Shown: positions 54,901-63,610 of the stretch, one piece after another | How positions within the stretch are numbered: the stretch's first letter is position 1 | Layout: each line of letters starts with the position of its first letter | Source of the DNA: DASWHR01 sp036398095 | GTDB lineage: Bacteria > Actinomycetota > AC-67 | Assembly (NCBI GenBank): GCA_036398095.1 | Contig: DASWHR010000027.1 | Coordinates: 1-64,000, forward strand | Direction of reading: 5' to 3' | DNA length: 64,000 bases | Position numbers and translations under genes: made by a program | The notes under the pieces: generated by a model | What the model saw: the letters and a program-made list of their open reading frames with translations, nothing else | Databases searched by the model: none | What the model was told of the DNA's origin: nothing

Positions 54901-55988
54901 CCGAGCACCTCGCGGATCGCGTCCAGAAGGAACTCGATCGCGTCCTCGTGGCATGACTCACCCATGAGACCGATCCGCCACGCCGTTCCCGCGAGCGGAC
55001 CCAATCCGCCGCCGACCTCGACATCGAACCGATCCAGCAGCTCGCGCCGGAGCGCGTCGGCGTCCCGGCCGCCGGGCAGACGGACCGCTTGCAACTGTGG
55101 CAGGCGAAAACCGTCCTGCGCGAACTGCTCGAAGCCGAGTGCATCCAGCTCCTTGGCCAGCACGGCACCGAGTCGCTCGTGCCGGGCCCATCGGGTTTCG
55201 AGTCCCTCTTCGAGCACGAGGCGCAGACCTTCGTGCAATCCGAGCAGCATCGAGATCGGGGCGGTGTGATGGTAGACGCGCTCGGAACCCCAATATCGCG
55301 TCAGCAAGGAAACATCCAGGTACCACGATTGCACCGGGGATCGTCGCGCGGCGATGGCCTCGACGGCGCGCGGCGAGAACGTGATCGGCGCAAGGCCCGG
55401 CGGGACCGACAAGCACTTCTGCGTCCCCGAATAGCACACGTCCACGCCCCACGCGTCGGTCTCGACCGGGATCCCCGCGAGGGACGTCACGGCGTCCACC
55501 ACGATCATTGCTCCCGCATCACGCCCGAGCGAGGCGAGCGGCTCGACCGGCTGCCGCATTCCGGTGGATGTCTCGGCATGCACGAACGCGAGCACTTTCG
55601 CCCCGTCCAGGTGTGGCACGATCCGCGCGGGCTCGATCGGGGTTCCCCATTCCGCGCGAACCTCGCGAACCTGCGCGCCGCATCGCCGGGCGACCTCGGC
55701 CATCCGCTCGCCGAACACGCCGGCGATCCCGACGACGGCGATGTCGCCCGGCTCGAGCAGATTCACCAGCGCGGCCTCCATCCCGGCACTGCCGGTGCCA
55801 CTGACGGCGAACGTGGTTTCGTTGGCGGTTTTGAACGTGCGCCTGAGCATGTCGCGCACCTCGTCCATCATGGACAGGAACTCCGGATCGAGATGGCCGA
55901 GCAGCGGACGGGCCATCGCCTGAAGCACCGAGGGAGCCACGGTGGACGGCCCGGGTCCGAATAGCCGCCGAATTCGGTAGTTTCGCAC
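54897..55988 (-). CDS. Class V aminotransferase (alanine-glyoxylate/serine-pyruvate type)
   Basis: This 363-residue PLP enzyme starts RRLFGPGPSTVAPSVLQAMARPLLGHLDPEF, the family opening. TTFAVSGTGSAGMEAALVNL binds the phosphate. MIVVDAVTSLAGIPVETDAW provides the ring-binding Asp, and the PLP lysine lies in CYSGTQKCLSVPPGLAP. It would use glyoxylate or pyruvate as amino acceptor with alanine or serine as donor. The GTG at 55988 has a TATGCT box 8 bases upstream and begins at the expected residue. The stop overlaps the stop of the convergent 835-residue protein gene by 4 bases. Confidence 0.88.
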   Translation of the reverse strand: MRNYRIRRLFGPGPSTVAPSVLQAMARPLLGHLDPEFLSMMDEVRDMLRRTFKTANETTFAVSGTGSAGMEAALVNLLEPGDIAVVGIAGVFGERMAEVARRCGAQVREVRAEWGTPIEPARIVPHLDGAKVLAFVHAETSTGMRQPVEPLASLGRDAGAMIVVDAVTSLAGIPVETDAWGVDVCYSGTQKCLSVPPGLAPITFSPRAVEAIAARRSPVQSWYLDVSLLTRYWGSERVYHHTAPISMLLGLHEGLRLVLEEGLETRWARHERLGAVLAKELDALGFEQFAQDGFRLPQLQAVRLPGGRDADALRRELLDRFDVEVGGGLGPLAGTAWRIGLMGESCHEDAIEFLLDAIREVLG

Positions 55989-55996
55989 GAGCCGGA

Positions 55997-56002
55997 AGCA
56001 TA
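55997..56002 (-). promoter_or_regulatory. Leaderless-type -10 box of the aminotransferase gene
   Basis: On the minus strand TATGCT lies 8 bases before the GTG at 55988. Confidence 0.4.
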
Positions 56003-56041
56003 ACCTTGATCCTTTCCGGGTGGGCTGGTCGTTTATAGATC

Positions 56042-57499
56042 GTGAAGCCAACCCACAGGGTGATCTCGCGCGGGCGCGTCATGCTCGCCGCCGCGTTGTC
56101 GGTCGCCGCGATCGTGCCGCTCACGCCGGCCCGAGCGCTCGTTCCTTATCAGGGCTGGACGCCGTCGTCGCTTGGCATGGTTCCGGAATGCGGCAAGTAT
56201 GAGACGAGCGGCTACGCGGTCTCCGGTTGTTTGATCACGCGCCGCATGCGCTTCCACCCGACGTTGCCCGGCGTGGCCGTCGTTGGGACGCTGCGACAAG
56301 GGCCGTGGATCACGACGAACGGATCCACCTGGACGCCGCTCGCGCCGCACTGTCTGTCGACGCTATACACAATCGAAAGCGCAGTCGGGAACGGCCTGGG
56401 CGCCTGCGGGGTCGAAGACATCGCGTTCGATCCGCTCGAGCCTCAGACAATCTATGTCACCGCATTCACGTTCTCGTCGCCGCTGTTGATCGGCTACAAC
56501 ATCGAGCCGGCCGGCGTGTACCGCTCGATCAACATGGGCGTTACGTGGGAGTTGATCTCGCCTCCGATTCGCGGCGCCGGCCTTGCGGTGATCCGCGACG
56601 CGGCGCGCACCACGATCATGGCGGGACAGATCCAGCACTCCGACTGGGACATCGGTACGACCAAGAGCTTGATCATCTCCGACAACGGCGGGCAGACATG
56701 GCGCAACGTGAGCCTGCCGGCCGCGTCCGGCTGCAACCGCAACGTCTTCCTGTCCTCGTCGTATCTGGTCGCGACGATCGTGCGGCATCCGACGAACCCG
56801 AACCTTGTGTATGCGGCAACGAACGGCGGCATCTACATGAGCGCCAACCGCGGTGCCTCGTGGTCGGTTGTGCTTGCCAAGTGCATCTCGAAACCGGTTT
56901 CGATCGGCATGATCTGGGGGCTGACGATCTCCCCCGACGGCAAGACCGTCTTCGCCGGCCTCTGGGACGGGACCATCATGATGTCGTCGACGACGCGCAC
57001 TTCGACCAAGACGTGGAAGAAGGTGACGACGATCGATGGGACGATGATCTCGCACTTGATGCCCGATGTGCGCGATCCAACGGGAAAGACCTTCTACGCG
57101 GCGGCGCTCAACAAGGCGGCCGGAAAGACCAACATCTCCGCCGGCGTCTACCGGATCAAGATCGGCTCGCCGACGAAATGGGAGCTGCTGATGGATTCGT
57201 GGGCGTCCGGGGTGAACCACGCGATGGGATCCTTGCCGCGCGGCCCGTACAATCTGATCAAAGACTCGCCGGCATTCTGGATGGCGCAAAACCCGGTCGA
57301 CCGCGATGTGATCTACGTGTCGCAGGCCGCCGGCGGAATCTTCTGGCGAAGCGAAGGCTCGCCGTCCCCGTCGGCGGAGAATCCGGGATTGCCGGCGGTG
57401 CCGGCCGCTCCGCCCGTCCCGACCGCGACGCCGACCGCGCTTCCGACCGCGACGTCCACGCCGCGCGTGCCGTTTCCCACCGCAACCCCGACGCTCTAA
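56042..57499 (+). CDS. Secreted BNR/sialidase-type beta-propeller protein
   Basis: This protein of up to 485 residues has a signal sequence (VMLAAALSVAAIVPLTPARA). Repeated Asp-box-like units follow: GPWITTNGSTWTPL, GVYRSINMGVTWELI, SLIISDNGGQTWRNV and GIYMSANRGASWSVV. These are the S-x-D/N-x-G-x-x-W loops of sialidase and VPS10-type propellers. The protein ends in a Pro/Thr-rich tail (PTATPTALPTATSTPRV). No catalytic sialidase arginines were identified, so it is more likely a binding or sensor propeller. The GTG at 56042 is close behind a TATAGA box at 56034; the GTG at 56060 or ATG at 56081 may be the true start. Confidence 0.7.
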   Translation: MKPTHRVISRGRVMLAAALSVAAIVPLTPARALVPYQGWTPSSLGMVPECGKYETSGYAVSGCLITRRMRFHPTLPGVAVVGTLRQGPWITTNGSTWTPLAPHCLSTLYTIESAVGNGLGACGVEDIAFDPLEPQTIYVTAFTFSSPLLIGYNIEPAGVYRSINMGVTWELISPPIRGAGLAVIRDAARTTIMAGQIQHSDWDIGTTKSLIISDNGGQTWRNVSLPAASGCNRNVFLSSSYLVATIVRHPTNPNLVYAATNGGIYMSANRGASWSVVLAKCISKPVSIGMIWGLTISPDGKTVFAGLWDGTIMMSSTTRTSTKTWKKVTTIDGTMISHLMPDVRDPTGKTFYAAALNKAAGKTNISAGVYRIKIGSPTKWELLMDSWASGVNHAMGSLPRGPYNLIKDSPAFWMAQNPVDRDVIYVSQAAGGIFWRSEGSPSPSAENPGLPAVPAAPPVPTATPTALPTATSTPRVPFPTATPTL

Positions 57500-57513
57500 C
57501 GCAGTCGGCGCTC

Positions 57514-57519
57514 TATAAT
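57514..57519 (+). promoter_or_regulatory. Consensus -10 box (TATAAT) of the malic enzyme gene
   Basis: A perfect TATAAT ends 9 bases before the ATG at 57529, leaving a leader of 0-3 bases. No ribosome binding site is present. It lies in the 29-base gap after the propeller gene, so the malic enzyme has its own promoter. Confidence 0.6.
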
Positions 57520-57528
57520 CGCGCCCAC

Positions 57529-58944
57529 ATGAGTCAAATCTCGCCCTCAGCCGGCTATTCGCTGCGTTTGCTCGTCAACCTGCGCAGCACGCCCGGCACG
57601 CTCGGCCGCCTTATGACCGCGATCGGCCGCGCCGGCGGCGACCTTGGCGCGGTGGACCTGATCGAGCATCGCGGCAACATTGTCGTCCGCGAGATCACCG
57701 TGAAATGCCGCGACGACGCGCACGGCCGGCAGATCGTCAAGGCCGCCCAACGCGTCCAGGGTGTCGAGGTTCGCGGAACCTCGGACCGAACCTTCGATAT
57801 CCACGTCGGCGGCAAGATCTCGGTCACGCCGAAGTTTCCGCTCCGAAGTCGCGACGACCTGTCCATGGCCTACACGCCCGGCGTCGGACGCGTCTCCAGC
57901 GCAATCGCCGAAAACCCCGAGCTTGTCTACGACTACACGATCAAGGCCAACTCGGTTGCGGTCTTCACCGACGGATCGGCCGTGCTCGGCCTGGGCGATC
58001 TCGGTCCCGAGGCTGCGATGCCGGTGATGGAAGGCAAGGCGATGCTCTTCAAAGAGTTCGCCGACATCGACGCCTACCCGATCTGCATTCGCGCCGACAC
58101 TGCCGACGAGATCGTGGCCGTGGCCAAGGCGATCGCACCCGGCTTCGGCGGGATCAACCTGGAAGACATCGCCGCACCCGAATGCTTCGAGGTCGAGGCG
58201 CGCCTGCGCACGGAGCTCGACATCCCCGTCTTCCACGACGATCAGCACGGCACCGCCGTCGTCGTCGCCGCCGCGCTGATGAATGCGGCGCGCGTTGCCG
58301 GCCGTCCGCTGGAGGATCTCAAGGTCGTCGTGCTCGGCATGGGCGCGGCCGGTGTCGCCTGCTCGAAGCTGATGCTCCGCATCGGCGTCGGCGATCTGAT
58401 CGGCCTGGATCGTCACGGCGTGATCCATCCCGGCCGCGGCGGTCTGCCGGCCGAGAAGCAGTGGATCGCCGATCACACCAACCGCGACAAGGTGACCGGT
58501 GACTTGGAGGCGGCGCTCCGCGGCGCGAACGTGTTCGTCGGCCTGTCCGGGCCGAACTTGGTCAAGCCCGAATGGGTCGAGCAGATGTCCAACGACGCGA
58601 TCGTGTTCGCGATGGCCAACCCGGTGCCCGAGATCATGCCCGAGCAAATGCCCCGCAATGTGCGCGTGATCGGCACCGGCCGCAGCGACTATCCCAATCA
58701 GATCAACAACGTGCTCGTCTTCCCCGGCTTCTTCCGCGGTCTGCTCGACTGCCGCGCCTCCAGCGTCACCGACACGCAGAAGGTCGCCGCCGCCGAGGCG
58801 CTCGCGGCGTTCGTGGGCGAAACCGAACTCGATGAGGAATACATCCTTCCGTCGGTCTTCGACCGGCGCGTCATGCCTTCGATCGCCGCAGCCGTTCGAG
58901 ACGCCGCGGTCGCCGAAGGTGTCGCTCGAAGAAAGACCGGCTAA
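57529..58944 (+). CDS. NAD(P)-dependent malic enzyme with N-terminal ACT domain
   Basis: This 471-residue enzyme decarboxylates malate to pyruvate. Residues 10-85 form an ACT-like regulatory domain (YSLRLLVNLRSTPGTLGRLMTAIGRAGGDLGAVDLIEHRG). The malic enzyme body follows: LSMAYTPGVGRVSSAIAENP, YTIKANSVAVFTDGSAVLGLGDLG, INLEDIAAPECFEVE, PVFHDDQHGTAVVV and the NAD-binding VVVLGMGAAGVACSKLML. ACT domains bind amino acids or similar effectors, so allosteric control is likely. The message appears leaderless. The stop overlaps that of the convergent histidine kinase by 4 bases. Confidence 0.92.
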   Translation: MSQISPSAGYSLRLLVNLRSTPGTLGRLMTAIGRAGGDLGAVDLIEHRGNIVVREITVKCRDDAHGRQIVKAAQRVQGVEVRGTSDRTFDIHVGGKISVTPKFPLRSRDDLSMAYTPGVGRVSSAIAENPELVYDYTIKANSVAVFTDGSAVLGLGDLGPEAAMPVMEGKAMLFKEFADIDAYPICIRADTADEIVAVAKAIAPGFGGINLEDIAAPECFEVEARLRTELDIPVFHDDQHGTAVVVAAALMNAARVAGRPLEDLKVVVLGMGAAGVACSKLMLRIGVGDLIGLDRHGVIHPGRGGLPAEKQWIADHTNRDKVTGDLEAALRGANVFVGLSGPNLVKPEWVEQMSNDAIVFAMANPVPEIMPEQMPRNVRVIGTGRSDYPNQINNVLVFPGFFRGLLDCRASSVTDTQKVAAAEALAAFVGETELDEEYILPSVFDRRVMPSIAAAVRDAAVAEGVARRKTG

Positions 58945-60218
58945 GGCCCCAGCACGATCACGCGCTCGGGCGCGGGATTGGGTGCCCGATCGTCTGACCT
59001 CGACGCGGCGGCCGGCAGGGTCACCGTGAAAGTGCTGCCCTCATCGACCGCGCTGTGCACGTCGATGTGAGCGTTCATGCGATCGCACAGCAGCCGCGCC
59101 AAGTACAGGCCGATTCCCAGCCCGCCCGCCGCGCGCCGGTCGGCCGGCTCGACTTGAAAGAAGCGGTCGAAGACGCGGCCCAGATGCTCTCCAGGGATGC
59201 CGGGACCATGATCGCGGACCGACACGACGACACGCTCGCCGTTCCGCGCGGCGACGCGCACGTCCACGTCGCTTCCCGACGGCGAAAACTTGCACGCATT
59301 CGACACCAGCGCCGCCACGATCTGCCGGAGGCGCTCCCCGTCGGTGAGCACGCGCGGCACGTCCGGATCCACGCGGAGACGAAGCCGGTGTTGCTGGTCG
59401 GATGTCTCGGCGCAGGCGGCGCGGACGATCGGCTCGATGTCGACCGGGGCGACCTCGACGGCCAGATCGCCGTCCTGCAAGCCGGCGATGCGCATTAGGT
59501 CGTCGAGATGCCGGCCGAGGCGATGCCCGCCGGCGAGGATACGATCCGCCAGGTAGACGATCAGATCCCGGTCGAGTTCGCGACCGTGCCGCTTGATCGA
59601 TTCGGCAAAGCCGACGATCGACGTGAGCGGCGTGCGCAGCTCGTGCGAGACGATCGCGATGAAGTCGTGCTTGAGCCGCTCGGTCTCGATGCGCTCTTCG
59701 ACGGTCGCCAGCTCGTGCGCGTGGATGATCGCGTTCTGCACCGCCGAGGCGATGGCCGGGGCGAAGGCGGTGATCGTGTCGCGATCCGCTTGCGTGAAGG
59801 CATCCACCTCGGGCGCGTCCACCTGGACGACGCCGATGATCTCGCCGTGGGCGATGAGCGGCAGCCCGAAGTAGCTGCGAACGCCGCTGCTGACGCCCTT
59901 CGTGCGGCCCTCCGGATGGACGCGCGAATCGATGGTGATATCCGGGATGTAGACGGGGTCGCCGCCGGCCGCGATCCCGCCCGACACGCCCGCGCCGACG
60001 GGGATTCGCACCGTCTTGGCCGCGGGCGAAGCGGGCGGATCTGTCGCGGCGGCGAGCAGAAACCCGTTTTCGATCAACTGAATCGCGCCGCCACCGAAGC
60101 CGACCAGCCGCCGCAGCGCCGCAAGGCTCCGATCGAGCGCATCCTGCAGGTCTAGCGTGCCGGTGACTTCGCGCGTCAAGGCAAGCAACAGCCGGCCGGT
60201 GCGATCCTCTCCGTTCAC
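58941..60218 (-). CDS. Soluble GAF-domain sensor histidine kinase
   Basis: This 425-residue kinase has no transmembrane helix. A GAF domain spans residues 20-165 (GGGAIQLIENGFLLAAATD, VYIPDITIDSRVHPEG, SYFGLPLIAHGEIIGVVQVD). The phospho-acceptor is His192 in IAIVSHELRTPLTSIVGFAE. ATP-binding boxes are NACKFSPSGSDVDV, VSVRDHGPGIPGEHLGRVF and GLGIGLYLARLL. Its response regulator is not adjacent, so it is an orphan kinase here. The GTG at 60218 is chosen because coding character ends there. The RIO kinase gene ends 81 bases upstream on the same strand. Confidence 0.9.
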   Translation of the reverse strand: MNGEDRTGRLLLALTREVTGTLDLQDALDRSLAALRRLVGFGGGAIQLIENGFLLAAATDPPASPAAKTVRIPVGAGVSGGIAAGGDPVYIPDITIDSRVHPEGRTKGVSSGVRSYFGLPLIAHGEIIGVVQVDAPEVDAFTQADRDTITAFAPAIASAVQNAIIHAHELATVEERIETERLKHDFIAIVSHELRTPLTSIVGFAESIKRHGRELDRDLIVYLADRILAGGHRLGRHLDDLMRIAGLQDGDLAVEVAPVDIEPIVRAACAETSDQQHRLRLRVDPDVPRVLTDGERLRQIVAALVSNACKFSPSGSDVDVRVAARNGERVVVSVRDHGPGIPGEHLGRVFDRFFQVEPADRRAAGGLGIGLYLARLLCDRMNAHIDVHSAVDEGSTFTVTLPAAASRSDDRAPNPAPERVIVLGP

Positions 60219-60299
60219 ACCTGCACAATGCGCGTTCCGGAGGCCGCGCGTCCATGCCTCGGCCGGGCCATTCGCGCGCCACAAAACGCCCGATGAGTG

Positions 60300-61028
60300 T
60301 CAAAGGTCGGCGAACATGAACCCGACCCACAGGCCGTGCGCGACCGAACGCGAATCAACGCGCAGCCCCAGCCGCTCGAAGTGGCGTGCGACGTTTCCCA
60401 AGTCGCGCTCGAGCAGCTCGTGTCCGTCACGCGCAGTCCGGGGATCGACGGCCTGGGGAAAGTCGATGAGCACCGGCCGTTCGTCCCACCACAGGATGTT
60501 GTAGGGCGACAGGTCGCAGTGGATGACGTTCGCGGCGAGCATCTTTTCGACGTTGGCGACGATCCGTTCCCACGCGTCGCGCGCCTCGCGATGGCCGAGC
60601 CGGACGCGATTCAGTTGCGGCGCGGCGGTCTCGATCGAGCCGATGTATTCCATCGCGATCGAGCGCGGCCCTTGCGCGATCGGCTCGGGCACGTCGCAGC
60701 CGGCGGCGTGCAACTCGACCAGCCGCTCCCACTCGCGGTGGATCCATAGCCCTTCCTGCATCTGATGGCCCCACCCGGTCTTCTTCTGGATCGCGCGCCG
60801 GTCGCGGGCTTTCAGCGTGCGAATGTCGGCGCCCATGTAGGCAAGGTCGGCGCGAAAGCCGCGTTCCTCGATCGGTTTGTATTCCTTGATCGCGATCAGG
60901 TCGCGTCCCGTGCGCGGATGGGCTTCGCACAGCACGACCGTCGCTTCCTTGCCGCTCTTCATGGGCCGGATGGGGCGCGTGATGTAGGCCTCTCCGGTGA
61001 AGTAATCCAGGGTTTCGCTTGTGAGCAC
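60300..61028 (-). CDS. RIO1-type serine protein kinase
   Basis: This 242-residue kinase has the RIO features: PMKSGKEATVVLCEA as ATP-binding loop, LIAIKEY with the ATP lysine, EREWxR-like HREWERLVELHAAGCDVPEPI, IAMEYIG hinge, VIHCDLSPYNILWW catalytic loop and VLIDFPQAVDPRT metal loop. RIO kinases act in ribosome biogenesis in archaea and eukaryotes; the bacterial role is not known. The GTG at 61028 follows GAGGAGATG. A 222-base gap upstream contains a 20-codon ORF and a GC-rich hairpin. Confidence 0.88.
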   Translation of the reverse strand: MLTSETLDYFTGEAYITRPIRPMKSGKEATVVLCEAHPRTGRDLIAIKEYKPIEERGFRADLAYMGADIRTLKARDRRAIQKKTGWGHQMQEGLWIHREWERLVELHAAGCDVPEPIAQGPRSIAMEYIGSIETAAPQLNRVRLGHREARDAWERIVANVEKMLAANVIHCDLSPYNILWWDERPVLIDFPQAVDPRTARDGHELLERDLGNVARHFERLGLRVDSRSVAHGLWVGFMFADL

Positions 61029-61109
61029 GATCGCATCTCCTCGAAAAGGTCGCAGTCGGATAGGACATGCGCCATCGGGAGTCGCGAGGGGTGTGACGGT
61101 GTGTCGAGA

Positions 61110-61130
61110 GCGGACCGGAATCCGGTCCGC
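61110..61130 (-). terminator. 21-base palindrome after the 20-codon ORF
   Basis: GCGGACCGGA (61121-61130 on the minus strand pairs with 61110-61119) forms a 10-base-pair stem around one central base. It begins 3 bases after the stop of the small ORF at 61134 and lies 82 bases before the RIO kinase start. There is no T-run; the loop would open to a few bases in RNA. Confidence 0.5.
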
Positions 61131-61133
61131 TTC

Positions 61134-61196
61134 TTACACAGCGTGGAGGCTGGCGGCGTCCCGAAGGCGCGCGAAGACCGTGACGGTGTCCGTCAT
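61134..61196 (-). CDS. Possible 20-codon leader peptide ORF upstream of the RIO kinase
   Basis: ATG at 61196 is preceded by GGGAGG with 6 bases of spacing, one of the best ribosome sites in the window. It encodes MTDTVTVFARLRDAASLHAV and stops at TAA. A 10-base-pair palindrome follows at once. It lies between the MFS stop (61251) and the RIO kinase start (61028). This is the layout of a regulatory leader peptide, but no run of one amino acid is present, so classical attenuation is not evident. Confidence 0.4.
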   Translation of the reverse strand: MTDTVTVFARLRDAASLHAV

Positions 61197-61250
61197 GGTG
61201 CGCCTCCCTTCGGGTCAGAGCCGGCACCGCGGCCGGCGATGTGAACGACT

Positions 61251-62552
61251 CTACGTCGCCGGCCGAGCCGCGTCCAGCATTTTTTCGGCGACCGCCTTGG
61301 TGCGGTCGTATCGGATGAATGACGGCAGCGCGAGTGCGACCACGCCGGCGCCGACCAGGCAGGCCAGCCCGCCCGACACGACGCTGAGCCGCACCGACGT
61401 CAATCCCGCGACCACGCCGGCTTCCACATCGCCGAGCGTCGGGCCGCCCGCATAGACGGCGATCTCCATCCCCGACAGGCGGCCGCGAAGATGGTCGGGC
61501 GTGACCTCTTGCACGATCGCCATCCGGAAGATGCCGCTGACCGCGTCGGCGAAGCCGGCCGCCGCCAAGCACGCGACCGCGACCGGGATGCTGCGCGTCA
61601 ACCCGAACGCGGCGATCGCAACGCCCCAGCCCAGGACCGAGAGCGTGACGGCCAGGCCTTGCCGGCGTATGCGTCCCGACCAGCCGCTCGCCGCCATCGC
61701 CAGGAACGATCCGGCGCTGGGCGCGGCGTAGAGAAGTCCGAGGGACTTTGGCCCGCCGCCCATCATCGCCGCCATCGCGGGAAACAGCGCCCTGGGCATG
61801 CCGAACACCATCGCGTTCAGGTCGATCAGGAATGAGCCCTGCAGCATCGGCCGGCCGCGAAGGAACGCGAAGCCTTCCAGGATCGACTTGAACCCGGGCG
61901 CGGCGGCATGCTCGCTCGCCGGCGAGGGCCGCATCATCGAGATCATCGCCAACGCGAACACGAACGTGCCCACGTCGACCAGGTACGTGCCGGCCAGTCC
62001 GATCGTTGCGATCGCCAGCCCGCCGATCGCCGGCCCGGCCAGATGCGAGATCCCGAACGAGGATCCTTCTAGCGCCGCCATCGCCGGCAGCTTCGCCGGC
62101 GCGACCAAACGCGGCGCCCACGAGCGACGCGCCGGGATCGCGAAACCGAACGCGCCGGCCTGCACCGCAGCCATTACGTAGAGGAACCACAGCGGCCCGC
62201 CGATTGAGGCGTTCCACGCGAGCAGCGACGACACGCCGATCTCGGCCAGGAGAATGATCGTGAGCAGCCGGCGACGTTCGTGCGCGTCGGCGATCGCGCC
62301 GCCGACGATCGAGGCCACGATCAGCGGCGCCAACTCGGCCGCGCCCAGCAAGCCGACGGCCATCGCCGAGTGCGTGATCCGCCAGACTTGGTAGGGGAGT
62401 GCCACCATCGCCATGGCGGACCCGAGCGACGACACCGACATGCCGAAGAACAGGAAGCGGAAGTCGCGCGACTCGCGAAGAGGAGAGACGTCAAGCGCAA
62501 TCCCGCGAATGCGAGACCGCATCCGCGAGCCGGGTTTCGACGGTTCGCTCAC
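61251..62552 (-). CDS. MFS transporter (MFS_3/enterobactin-exporter-like)
   Basis: This 433-residue protein has about 12 transmembrane segments. It begins with a cytosolic tail and ESRDFRFLFFGMSVSSLGSAMAMVALPYQVW. The loop 2-3 signature is GAIADAHERRRLL and the mid-loop signature RGRLSGMEIAV. The pattern is of the MFS_3 group of drug or siderophore exporters; the substrate is unknown. The GTG at 62552 has TAACGT 9 bases upstream. It lies 52 bases downstream of the LysR gene on the same strand. Confidence 0.85.
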   Translation of the reverse strand: MSEPSKPGSRMRSRIRGIALDVSPLRESRDFRFLFFGMSVSSLGSAMAMVALPYQVWRITHSAMAVGLLGAAELAPLIVASIVGGAIADAHERRRLLTIILLAEIGVSSLLAWNASIGGPLWFLYVMAAVQAGAFGFAIPARRSWAPRLVAPAKLPAMAALEGSSFGISHLAGPAIGGLAIATIGLAGTYLVDVGTFVFALAMISMMRPSPASEHAAAPGFKSILEGFAFLRGRPMLQGSFLIDLNAMVFGMPRALFPAMAAMMGGGPKSLGLLYAAPSAGSFLAMAASGWSGRIRRQGLAVTLSVLGWGVAIAAFGLTRSIPVAVACLAAAGFADAVSGIFRMAIVQEVTPDHLRGRLSGMEIAVYAGGPTLGDVEAGVVAGLTSVRLSVVSGGLACLVGAGVVALALPSFIRYDRTKAVAEKMLDAARPAT

Positions 62553-62561
62553 AACCGAGCA

Positions 62562-62567
62562 ACGTTA
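62562..62567 (-). promoter_or_regulatory. Leaderless-type -10 box of the MFS gene
   Basis: On the minus strand TAACGT lies 9 bases before the GTG at 62552. Confidence 0.35.
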
Positions 62568-62604
62568 GCGCGATCCGCGGTCGCCGGGCATAGATTTACG
62601 CCGG

Positions 62605-63492
62605 CTATGGGCGGAAGGCGGCCGTTTCTCGCACAAGTGCGTCCACCAGCGCGCCGGCGGCGGGCGGAAGCGTTCGCTCGTGGAGCCAGGCGATCACGTA
62701 GTCGAAGTCGGCGCTGGATCCCGCGCGGGCCAGCGGCACGGATCGAATATCCGGCGGCAGGCGGACCGAGTCGGGCAGCACGCCGACGCCCAGGCCCCGG
62801 CGTGCGAGCGACACGACCGCCTCGGGGGTCGCGTCGCGCAGCCGCACGCGCAGACGCAAACCGGCTCGCTCGGCAAGATGCGTTACGTGCCGCGTGACCA
62901 TGAACTCGGGCGCCAGCATCAGCAGCGGCTCGGCGGCCAGCGCCCCGATCGGGACCGAACGCATTGACGCGAAGCGGTGCGCGGGCGGCACCGCCAGCAC
63001 GACCCGCCATGTCGCAAGCTTGCGCGAGCGCATCCCGTCCTCCAACGCGCTGCCGGCCAACGTGGACAGGTCCACTTCTCGGTCGTGCAGCGCGCGGATC
63101 GCCTCCTGCGCGTCCAACGACCGGATCTCCACCTCCACGTCCGGATGCGCGGCATTGAAACGTTCCAGTCCGCGGGCCAAGACTGCGATGCCGCCGGCGA
63201 GGGACGACAGGCGAATCCGTCCGGCCGCGCCGCGCGTGATCGCATCGGCCGCCTCCCGGGCACGATCCATCTCGGCCAGAACCCGCGAGGCGGCGGCCGC
63301 GATCTCGGTGCCGAGCGGCGTCGGCGCGGCGTGCCGCGGCAGCCGGTCGAAGAGCCTCCCGCCCAGCTCGTTCTCCAGTCGCGCGATGCGGCGCGACAGG
63401 GCCGGCTGCGCGACGCGCAGGTCGTCGGCTGCGGCCGAAAACGTCCCGGCATGCACGATTGCCCGGACGGCGGCCAGATCGTGGGTATCCAT
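62605..63492 (-). CDS. LysR-family transcriptional regulator
   Basis: This 295-residue regulator has the N-terminal HTH DTHDLAAVRAIVHAGTFSAAADDLRVAQPALSRRIARLENELGGRLFDR. The periplasmic-binding-protein-like effector domain starts near residue 90 (GRIRLSSLAGGIAVLARGL). The ATG at 63492 is chosen because it starts at the usual residue, with TATGGT 9 bases upstream. It diverges from the CitE-like lyase gene across 118 bases and precedes the MFS exporter on its own strand, so either could be its target. Confidence 0.88.
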   Translation of the reverse strand: MDTHDLAAVRAIVHAGTFSAAADDLRVAQPALSRRIARLENELGGRLFDRLPRHAAPTPLGTEIAAAASRVLAEMDRAREAADAITRGAAGRIRLSSLAGGIAVLARGLERFNAAHPDVEVEIRSLDAQEAIRALHDREVDLSTLAGSALEDGMRSRKLATWRVVLAVPPAHRFASMRSVPIGALAAEPLLMLAPEFMVTRHVTHLAERAGLRLRVRLRDATPEAVVSLARRGLGVGVLPDSVRLPPDIRSVPLARAGSSADFDYVIAWLHERTLPPAAGALVDALVRETAAFRP

Positions 63493-63501
63493 CCATGCAG
63501 A

Positions 63502-63507
63502 ACCATA
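63502..63507 (-). promoter_or_regulatory. Leaderless-type -10 box of the LysR gene
   Basis: On the minus strand TATGGT lies 9 bases before the ATG at 63492. Confidence 0.35.
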
Positions 63508-63610
63508 ACAGAACGGCATGGTTTATGACTCGAATGGCTATTGGACAGCATGAAAGCGAGCGGGAGATACTGACCCTCGGCACCCGATTCCTAACAGGAG
63601 GTCTCACCGA

